Assembly: GCF_030686865.1 (NCBI RefSeq)
Contig: NZ_JAQYUS010000010.1
Coordinates: forward strand, 1-64,000
DNA length: 64,000 bases
Direction of reading: 5' to 3'
From: Kaistella sp. SH40-3
GTDB lineage: Bacteria > Bacteroidota > Bacteroidia > Flavobacteriales > Weeksellaceae
Position 1 is the stretch's first letter. The number at the start of each line of letters is the position of its first letter. The translations under genes were made by a program, and so were the position numbers. Below the pieces are notes generated by a model. The model saw only the letters and a program-made list of their open reading frames with translations, was not told where the DNA came from and ran no database searches. Shown one piece after another: positions 56,358-62,500 of the stretch.

Positions 56358-57218
56358 TTATTCATCCTGCGAATCCATTTTGTTGTTCAGCAAATTCTGG
56401 AGATTATTTAAGAATTTTGTACGGGACGTTCTGTTTTTTATTTCCAAGTAGGTCCGATAAACATCACCAAGTTCTATATTGAATATTGCCTCAAAATAAG
56501 CGCTGATTTCCTTGATATCCGCATTACCATTATTGAATGATCCTTTGCAGTGTAAGGCATAAATTAATTCAATCAATGACGTTTTATTATCTGTCCAGGC
56601 TAGTTTTGTTTTGGGTGTAGCTACTCGGTAATGCTCCTGCCCCTGCCTATTTAATTTCAGCAGTTCATCATTCAGGTAAACTTCGAGAAGGTCATTTGCC
56701 ATAATTTTCGCGACCTTATAGTCGTGCGAAGTACTGAATCTTACATCTGATTCAAAAACAAAAGAGTCTAAACTCAATTTAACGTCGAGTTTTTTGCGGA
56801 TAAAATATTTATGATCAAGGTAGGTACTGCACGTTCTGTAATATCCATAAAAATCGACATTTTCCTCAAAAAACTCTTTCAGTTTTATAAGTTCTGTCTG
56901 ATAGTATTTCCGAATCATCTTTTCACCCCCACTTGGCTTGCGTGTTTCGATTCTATAGACTTCATTATGATATATTAATTTTGATAATATCATAGGTTTA
57001 CGGTTTTTAAAGAAATCTATTTCTTCAGTGTCTGAAGGAAACTTAGTGCGAAGAACAAAAGATTTCAGTTTTTTTAGTGCATTATTAATTTCCAGCATTG
57101 AATCTTCTGCTCTTTTTAGAGGTTTGTCAGATTCTAAACTTAGAAAAAGTAATCTGCTTTCCAATTCACTTTCGAGATTTCCAATGAACTTAACCATAGA
57201 TATTTCATTTATACTCAA
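56358..57218 (-). CDS. rteC: RteC-family regulator of the mobile element
   Basis: 286 residues; a second ATG at 57197 (MVKFIGN) is possible. The central region matches RteC of Bacteroides conjugative transposons: KLIYHNEVYRIETRKPSGGE, YQTELIKLKEFFEENVDFYG, YYRTCSTYLDHKYFIRKKLD, FSTSHDYKVAKIMANDLLEV. In CTnDOT, RteC promotes expression of the excision operon. A degenerate copy of the LuxR-type palindrome (57246-57261) lies 27 bases upstream of its start, so the quorum-like circuit to the right might control it. It is the rightmost gene of the mobile-element type. Confidence 0.75.
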   Translation of the reverse strand: MSINEISMVKFIGNLESELESRLLFLSLESDKPLKRAEDSMLEINNALKKLKSFVLRTKFPSDTEEIDFFKNRKPMILSKLIYHNEVYRIETRKPSGGEKMIRKYYQTELIKLKEFFEENVDFYGYYRTCSTYLDHKYFIRKKLDVKLSLDSFVFESDVRFSTSHDYKVAKIMANDLLEVYLNDELLKLNRQGQEHYRVATPKTKLAWTDNKTSLIELIYALHCKGSFNNGNADIKEISAYFEAIFNIELGDVYRTYLEIKNRTSRTKFLNNLQNLLNNKMDSQDE

Positions 57219-57245
57219 ATGTATTGCCCATCATTAATTCATTTG

Positions 57246-57299
57246 CTACACTTTAGATTAAGAAACGCCATAAGTCCAAAAAACTACACTAAAGTGTAG
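57246..57299 (+). promoter_or_regulatory. paired LuxR-type palindromes upstream of thiF
   Basis: CTACACTAAAGTGTAG at 57284-57299 has 7-bp arms around two central bases. A degenerate copy starts at 57246 with an exact left arm CTACACT and a right arm matching at 4 of 7. The two are 38 bp apart. The inner site ends 22 bp before the -7-like box at 57322, placing its centre near -44, where LuxR-type activators sit. Confidence 0.75.
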
Positions 57300-57321
57300 G
57301 TAGGTGAATATTCAAAAAAAG

Positions 57322-57329
57322 TAGATTTG
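57322..57329 (+). promoter_or_regulatory. -7 promoter element of thiF
   Basis: TAGATTTG matches TAnnTTTG exactly. It lies 22 bases before the ATG at 57344. The -33 position falls at the edge of the palindrome and lacks TTG, consistent with an activator-dependent promoter. Confidence 0.5.
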
Positions 57330-57343
57330 ACAAACTTTTTACC

Positions 57344-58096
57344 ATGGACCGCTATTCAAGAAACCGCATTTACCTCAGTAACTGCGAACAACAAAAATTA
57401 AAAAATTTCTCGATCGTTATTGCCGGCAGTGGAATCGGAAGCAATATCGCAGAATGTGCACTGCGTACCGGATTTGAAAAAATATGCGTGATTGATGGTG
57501 ACCTCATCGAAAACTCTAATCTCAACAGACAAAATTACACTGAAGATCAGATCGGAACTTCAAAAGCCGCTGCACTCTACGAAAGACTAAAAAGCATCAA
57601 TTCGAATGCGGAAATCAGTTTTATAAATGAGTTTATTAGTAGCGACAATATTCCAGAAACAGGGAGATATCATGCTGGAATCAACGCATTGGATTATACC
57701 AATGAAGCACCTCAGCTATTCGATGAATCATGTCTTAAAAGTGGGATTTCTGTTTTACATCCTTATAATGTCGGTTGGGGAGGATTAGTTACTGTTCTTT
57801 CACCGAAGGGACCTCCTTTGCAATCAATTGAAAAATCCAGCAAATTTAATGAAGTGGAAATGGTAGAATATGCTGCAAGTTACCTACGTTATTGGCAGCA
57901 ACCACAGATCTGGCTTGAAGAAGTAATTAATCGATACCGAAATGAAGAAATCACGCTACCGCCGCCCCAGCTTGCGATCGGATCCTGGTATGCCGCCGCG
58001 ATGTGTACTCATCTTTTAGTAAAGTTAGCTACGGGTAAATTTTATAAAAAATTTCCCGAATTCTATTTGAGTTCTTTACTTCAGGAAGAAAAATAA
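57344..58096 (+). CDS. ThiF/HesA/MoeB-type E1-like adenylyltransferase
   Basis: This 250-residue protein has the E1 Rossmann fold: ATP loop IAGSGIGSNIAE near residue 26, VIDGDLIENSNLNRQ near 50 (conserved Asp and arginine finger NLNRQ), and QIGTSKAAALYERLKSIN. The CxxC zinc pairs of many MoeB/ThiF proteins are not seen. A candidate catalytic cysteine is in DESCLKSGI near residue 129, but it is not at the usual place. The enzyme would adenylate a C-terminal carboxylate of a small protein or peptide, or another acid. No ubiquitin-like partner is visible. Its promoter carries LuxR-type palindromes, so it is probably in the same regulon as the LuxI-like gene. Confidence 0.8.
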   Translation: MDRYSRNRIYLSNCEQQKLKNFSIVIAGSGIGSNIAECALRTGFEKICVIDGDLIENSNLNRQNYTEDQIGTSKAAALYERLKSINSNAEISFINEFISSDNIPETGRYHAGINALDYTNEAPQLFDESCLKSGISVLHPYNVGWGGLVTVLSPKGPPLQSIEKSSKFNEVEMVEYAASYLRYWQQPQIWLEEVINRYRNEEITLPPPQLAIGSWYAAAMCTHLLVKLATGKFYKKFPEFYLSSLLQEEK

Positions 58097-58111
58097 TTAA
58101 AAGATTCTCTA

Positions 58112-58867
58112 TCAAAGTAGTTTGTTATTTTTGACATATGCTAATGCTTCCCCCATATTTCTAACGTTCAATTTGTCAAAAAGCTTTCTTCGATGAAACT
58201 TAACAGTATCGACAGCGATACACATTTTATCTGCTATTTGGCTTATTGTTAATCCCTGTGCATGGAGGCGTACTGTCTGCAGCTCCCGTTCCGTTAATGT
58301 ACTTTTTTCTATTTTATTCCATACTCCTCTGGCTACATCGAGCTCCCAGAATGAATCTTCACCTGTTTTTGAAAGTAAGACATTTCCTGAAACAACGTGG
58401 GAAGAAAGAGAAACGACACAAAGTGCTTTCCATATTTTTCCTTCGGAAGTAATAAATATAGGGGTTAATTTGTGATTGATCAAGATTGTGTCTGTTCCAG
58501 TCTGCAAATTAAAATCATAGGAAATACTGTAATTTTTGCGGTCTGGCAGAGGGATTGTGTTAAAAAAATCAAATCCGATCTCGTTCACTCTAATCAGCAT
58601 TTCCAAGTCTTCTTTCGAAACATATTTAAAGTAAAAAGCATATCCCATCGCCATGACTTCCGAAGGACTATGATTACATAGAAAAAGTGGATTATCTGAC
58701 ACATATTCAAATTCCTTTCTCTCATAGTCGATTACATACATGCTCATGTATGAAAGCCTGCAAACGGCTCTTAGGGTTTCGAGATAATTGCCACTTTGAG
58801 CATACTCCTCTTCCGATAAAAAATCTACCGTATTCTTTCTTGAGAAGAACTTGTTTATTTCATCCAT
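58112..58867 (-). CDS. LuxR-type transcriptional regulator with PAS-like sensor
   Basis: This 251-residue protein has residues about 30-175 as a PAS-like sensing region (MYVIDYERKEFEYVSDNPLF, KLTPIFITSEGKIWKALCVV), not the classical acyl-homoserine-lactone-binding fold. Residues about 187-250 form the LuxR helix-turn-helix (LTERELQTVRLHAQGLTISQ, then IADKMCIAVDTVKFHRRKLF). It is divergent from the LuxI-like gene, with two palindromes in the shared 128-base gap, one beginning 28 bases from its start codon. It is the obvious protein to bind them and probably controls itself as well. Confidence 0.85.
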   Translation of the reverse strand: MDEINKFFSRKNTVDFLSEEEYAQSGNYLETLRAVCRLSYMSMYVIDYERKEFEYVSDNPLFLCNHSPSEVMAMGYAFYFKYVSKEDLEMLIRVNEIGFDFFNTIPLPDRKNYSISYDFNLQTGTDTILINHKLTPIFITSEGKIWKALCVVSLSSHVVSGNVLLSKTGEDSFWELDVARGVWNKIEKSTLTERELQTVRLHAQGLTISQIADKMCIAVDTVKFHRRKLFDKLNVRNMGEALAYVKNNKLL

Positions 58868-58895
58868 AACGAAGAGGGAATATTGTTGAACTTGT

Positions 58896-58949
58896 CTACA
58901 CTATCGTGTAGTTTTTATGTTTATTTATTAAATCTACACAAAAGTGTAG
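58896..58949 (+). promoter_or_regulatory. paired LuxR-type palindromes between luxR-type and LuxI-like genes
   Basis: CTACACTATCGTGTAG (58896-58911) and CTACACAAAAGTGTAG (58934-58949) have perfect 6-bp arms; the second extends to 7 bp (TCTACAC/GTGTAGA). They are 38 bp apart, exactly as upstream of thiF. The inner site ends 22 bp before the -7-like box at 58972, again as upstream of thiF. Confidence 0.8.
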
Positions 58950-58971
58950 AAAATATACGAAATCATCATAA

Positions 58972-58979
58972 TACTTTTA
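58972..58979 (+). promoter_or_regulatory. -7-like promoter element of the LuxI-like gene
   Basis: TACTTTTA matches TAnnTTTG except for the last base and lies 24 bases before the ATG at 58996. Its distance to the palindrome equals that at the thiF promoter, which supports both assignments. Confidence 0.45.
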
Positions 58980-58995
58980 CCAAAACAATATAAAT

Positions 58996-59622
58996 ATGAC
59001 ACAAAATATAGAATATTACACAATGTCCCATGAAAATACGGACGAATTAATTCATTTTGTAATTAATGAAAATCATCTTCATCATTGCGAAATTGTAACA
59101 GCTGAAGATATAGATTCTGCAAAACAAATATTATGTGCTGAAGAAAAACAATATTTGAACTCCCATATTTTCGTTGCAATGTCCAATAATATCATTTGTG
59201 GGAGCATCAGAATATTCCAAAAAACACCTACCCAAATTTTACCTATGGAAAAAATTTTTAATATTAATGTCGAAGATTTAGTCGGTGCGGAAACACCCAT
59301 TTACCATATTGGCAGATTCGCTGTATCCAAAGGAGTAGACAAGAAAGGCTTCCATATTTTTAAAACGCTGATTGCACTTGCACTGCAAGTTGCTCAACAA
59401 GGTCATGGAGGAATTGTCTTTGCAGAATGCGACGTCAAATTATTGCGAACGATCCGGCTTTTAGGAATAGAGGCTGAATCGATCGGTGCGCCGATTCTCT
59501 ATCTGGGATCTGAAACAGTTCCGATAAAATTACCATGGGCTGGGTATCAGGTTTTCCTGGAAAAGAAGAAGAACGTCTTGGATAGGGAACTTCAGATATT
59601 GAAGAAGGACGTTCAGATATAA
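58996..59622 (+). CDS. LuxI/FeeM-like N-acyl synthase (GNAT fold)
   Basis: This 208-residue protein parallels autoinducer synthases along its length. IFVAMSNNIICGSIRIFQKT corresponds to the LuxI beta-strands ending in the conserved G-x-x-R. LPMEKIFN precedes IYHIGRFAV, the counterpart of WELSRFAV; the arginine is kept but the usual glutamate is His. AECDVKLLRTIRLLGIEAES then APILYLGSETVPIKLP matches the C-terminal lobe. FeeM-type N-acyl amino acid synthases share this fold. It may make an acylated signal from acyl carrier protein and an amine. It is first in an operon with the AraC-like gene (10 bases apart). Confidence 0.6.
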   Translation: MTQNIEYYTMSHENTDELIHFVINENHLHHCEIVTAEDIDSAKQILCAEEKQYLNSHIFVAMSNNIICGSIRIFQKTPTQILPMEKIFNINVEDLVGAETPIYHIGRFAVSKGVDKKGFHIFKTLIALALQVAQQGHGGIVFAECDVKLLRTIRLLGIEAESIGAPILYLGSETVPIKLPWAGYQVFLEKKKNVLDRELQILKKDVQI

Positions 59623-59632
59623 ACCTTTCACC

Positions 59633-60430
59633 GTGAACACCTACCATCTTGATCTTTTACAGAAGCATCTTAAAAAAGCCTTAGAACGCTACTGTCAACT
59701 CTGTGATTTTTCATCAGATCGACAGTACTATTCCAATGAAATTATCTTATCGCAAACCAAAGAAATTGTCCTACAATATATTCATTTGTTTCAGACACTC
59801 AATTTTTTAGATCGGCAAACTGAATACTATCAACACGGTTTTATCTTTACCTATAAGGAGACGGAGGAAAATTTTACCTCCAATCCGGATTACGCTGAGA
59901 TTATGAAACTTCTCACTGACTCTTATCAACGTATCGCCGGCTCGGTTTCCAAAGATCGTTTTTTTCTGCCCATTCAAGTGCAGAGGATCAGTTCAGCGGA
60001 AATTCAGATTTTTATAGGAGTAGTCACCAAAGATCAGCACCATTTTACCATTTCAATTGTGACCCATCAAACGGCCTATCCAAGACCATATGCGTCGATA
60101 GGGAATAACCGATACAGGTATCTTCTGAAAATGATGGAAACGTATGATCCTGACGATTACGCAACTTTAAAGACTTTTGTAAATAGCAAAGGTGTATCTT
60201 ACCACCAATTTAGAAAAGACAGCTTTTCCTTTTTTGAAAGTCCCTTTTATCACCATTATCTTAAAATCAAAATGATTCCTGTGCTCGAGGACATTATGTT
60301 GAGTACTTTAAGTTATAAAGAAATTGCCTATAAAAACGGCTTTACAAATTACTATCAACTCTATATTCTGTTCCACCGAACCTATCATTTTCCCTTCCAC
60401 CGGATTCTTCGCATCGCACTGCAAAAGTGA
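59633..60430 (+). CDS. AraC-like helix-turn-helix protein
   Basis: 265 residues from a GTG codon 10 bases after the LuxI-like stop. The last 45 residues carry an AraC-type helix-turn-helix (TLSYKEIAYKNGFTNYYQLY, ILFHRTYHFPFHRILRI). The rest (a mixed alpha/beta domain) has no relative that I recognise. Only one of the two usual AraC helix-turn-helix motifs is clear, so it may be a divergent regulator. It is probably co-transcribed with the LuxI-like gene and so under palindrome control. Confidence 0.6.
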   Translation: MNTYHLDLLQKHLKKALERYCQLCDFSSDRQYYSNEIILSQTKEIVLQYIHLFQTLNFLDRQTEYYQHGFIFTYKETEENFTSNPDYAEIMKLLTDSYQRIAGSVSKDRFFLPIQVQRISSAEIQIFIGVVTKDQHHFTISIVTHQTAYPRPYASIGNNRYRYLLKMMETYDPDDYATLKTFVNSKGVSYHQFRKDSFSFFESPFYHHYLKIKMIPVLEDIMLSTLSYKEIAYKNGFTNYYQLYILFHRTYHFPFHRILRIALQK

Positions 60431-60584
60431 CTTCACCGTCCCGACTTTTCATTCTGGTGATACTATTTTACATATACACGCCTCTATAGTACATAAAAAT
60501 GTTTTTATTACACATACTTCTGCCTATAAAGTAAATGAATTTGAAATAGTGATGGTGCAATTTTACATCATCAAAAATGCAGAC

Positions 60585-62162
60585 ATGAAAACCCTAACAA
60601 AAATAATCCCGCTTGCGGTAAGTCTCTTTTTCATCATCCTGTTCATTTATGCGGCAGCAAGCAAGATGTTGGATTTCGAAAACTTTCAGGTGCAGCTTGC
60701 ACAATCGCCACTATTGAGCACCTATGCGGGATTTGTTTCTTATGGGGTCATTATCTTAGAACTAACTATCGTTGGTCTTCTTTGCTTCCACGCTAGCCGA
60801 CTTTTGGGTTTATATGCTTCGTTTGCAATAATGGTCGCTTTTACTGTTTACATCTTTCTTATTTTGAATTATAGTGATTACATCCCTTGCTCCTGCGGAG
60901 GGATTTTAGAGAAAATGGGCTGGACGGAGCATTTGATTTTTAATATTGGATGCGTTTTCATGGCGGGTGTTGCCATCATATTGGCATATCACCTTCCTGC
61001 AAAGCTTTCGGTCTTGGATCATTCTGAAGACGATTATATGAAAAATTACTGGCATAGACAACGAAGCCGCCGGATGCTTGTTTTTAAAATGGCAACGTTA
61101 TTGGTTCTTCCTGCCGGTTTGATGGTCGTACTTTTTATTTCTTCTGAATATATCATCAAAAAAGAGAATAATTTTACACGGAGATTTACCCATCATCCTA
61201 TTCTGGAAGACAAAGCTTTTGATCTTAAAGTCAACTCCTATTATTTTGTAGGGAGTAACGGCAACGATATTTATCTCGGAAACCTCAGTAGTCCTTTCAG
61301 AATTTTTAAAGTTGCCGGTCAGTTTGAAAAGATGGATACAATTAATCTGGTACCCAGTACCAACCATCAGTTCCATAACCTGCGATATACATTACAACAG
61401 CAAAAACTCTATGCCTATGATGGATCGGTGCCTGTTATTTATGCCTCGCACATCGATTCACTTCAAAATCCGCTTAGGGAGATCAGTAAGAATGACGTGT
61501 ATTTTGATCAGCTAGTCGCTGTTTCACCCGCTCAATTTATGTTGCGCGTGGAAGAAAAAACAACAAAGAAAACCGCATTGGCTACACTTTCACTGGGCGA
61601 TACTCATCAGGTCAGCATCAACAGTTCATTGCTAACCAGACAAGCAGATGGTGGTTTTGATGCGGACGGAAGACTTTTATATGACCCGGATATGGGTAAT
61701 GCTTATTATCTCTTTTATTACAGGAATCAAATACTTCAACTGAATAACACTTTACAGGTCACTGCTCAGATGAAAACCATAGACACCATCAGCAAAGCAC
61801 AAATATCAACCGTAGTCTTAAAAGATGGGAGCAAAAAAATGAGTGCCCCACCTGTCATGGTCAATAAAGAAATGACTGCGCATCGTGGGTTGATTTTTAA
61901 TAAATCCGGTTTAATAGGAAAACACGAATCCAAAGATACATGGCAAAAGAATGCGGTTATAGATATTTATACCACCGCACCTGCAGGATACTGGGGCAGT
62001 ATGTATGTACAGCACCGCGGAAAAAACAGAATGTCCCAGATGTTAGTCACCGACACCCATTTTTTTGTACTGTCGGGTAATGAAATTGTACGTTACCGTT
62101 TTGCGCAGACGCTGACTGAGAATTTCATCAATGGGGGAAGCCGAAAACCCAATTCAGAGTAG
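60585..62162 (+). CDS. MauE/DoxX-type redox membrane protein with large C-terminal extracytoplasmic domain
   Basis: About 525 residues from ATG 60585 (MKTLTK); an in-frame ATG at 60552 is possible, while longer starts overlap the AraC-like gene. Residues 1-150 have four membrane helices of the MauE fold (KMLDFENFQVQLAQSPLLST, then YIPCSCGGILEKMGWTEHLI with the Cys-x-Cys pair). A fifth helix near 170-190 leads into an about 330-residue beta-rich domain, possibly a propeller, facing the periplasm. MauE proteins pass electrons for disulfide formation. The next gene codes a small cysteine-containing exported protein, a possible substrate. Confidence 0.7.
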   Translation: MKTLTKIIPLAVSLFFIILFIYAAASKMLDFENFQVQLAQSPLLSTYAGFVSYGVIILELTIVGLLCFHASRLLGLYASFAIMVAFTVYIFLILNYSDYIPCSCGGILEKMGWTEHLIFNIGCVFMAGVAIILAYHLPAKLSVLDHSEDDYMKNYWHRQRSRRMLVFKMATLLVLPAGLMVVLFISSEYIIKKENNFTRRFTHHPILEDKAFDLKVNSYYFVGSNGNDIYLGNLSSPFRIFKVAGQFEKMDTINLVPSTNHQFHNLRYTLQQQKLYAYDGSVPVIYASHIDSLQNPLREISKNDVYFDQLVAVSPAQFMLRVEEKTTKKTALATLSLGDTHQVSINSSLLTRQADGGFDADGRLLYDPDMGNAYYLFYYRNQILQLNNTLQVTAQMKTIDTISKAQISTVVLKDGSKKMSAPPVMVNKEMTAHRGLIFNKSGLIGKHESKDTWQKNAVIDIYTTAPAGYWGSMYVQHRGKNRMSQMLVTDTHFFVLSGNEIVRYRFAQTLTENFINGGSRKPNSE

Positions 62163-62187
62163 GCAAAATCTTTAAATATTTTTTATC

Positions 62188-62463
62188 ATGAAAAATTTAA
62201 AAACACTCCTTTTACCAGTCATAATGGTACTGGCAGGAGCTGGAAGCGCGTATGCTTCCCACAGCGGTAAACAATCGGAAAAAGCATTAGTCAGAGGTTA
62301 TGCCTATCATGAAAATGAAGCAAAACCCTGCATACCTTCTGAAAAAGTCTGCGATACATCAGGTACTTTTATATGTTCCGGAGATGTAGGTATGGGAAAT
62401 GAAGACCTGTATCAACTTAGTGGCACGGTATGTCCTAATGTTTTAACTCACACCTCACCTTAA
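62188..62463 (+). CDS. DUF6520-like small exported cysteine-containing protein
   Basis: This 91-residue protein has a signal peptide (MKNLKTLLLPVIMVLAGAGS, cleaved near AYA-SH) and a short mature part with four cysteines (KPCIPS, KVCDT, FICSG, TVCPN). Size and layout match DUF6520 proteins of Bacteroidota, which occur next to MauE proteins. Two disulfides are plausible. Its role is unknown; a secreted peptide or factor is possible. A strong terminator follows. Confidence 0.65.
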   Translation: MKNLKTLLLPVIMVLAGAGSAYASHSGKQSEKALVRGYAYHENEAKPCIPSEKVCDTSGTFICSGDVGMGNEDLYQLSGTVCPNVLTHTSP

Positions 62464-62469
62464 TTAAAG

Positions 62470-62500
62470 AGGGATGCCCGAGAGCATCCCTTTATTTATT
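62470..62500. terminator. bidirectional rho-independent terminator
   Basis: AGGGATGC (62470-62477) pairs perfectly with GCATCCCT (62484-62491), with a six-base loop and a T-rich run after it. It lies between convergent genes (DUF6520 protein and S9 peptidase) and overlaps the peptidase stop codon. Confidence 0.85.

Noticed and set aside
58112..58867. Classical acyl-homoserine-lactone receptor
   Set aside because: The N-terminal half reads as PAS-like and lacks the autoinducer-binding domain pattern, although the DNA-binding domain is LuxR-type.
60324..60584. N-terminal extension of the MauE protein
   Set aside because: It overlaps the end of the AraC-like gene by 107 bases and has no MauE features; starts at 60585 or 60552 place the first membrane helix correctly.
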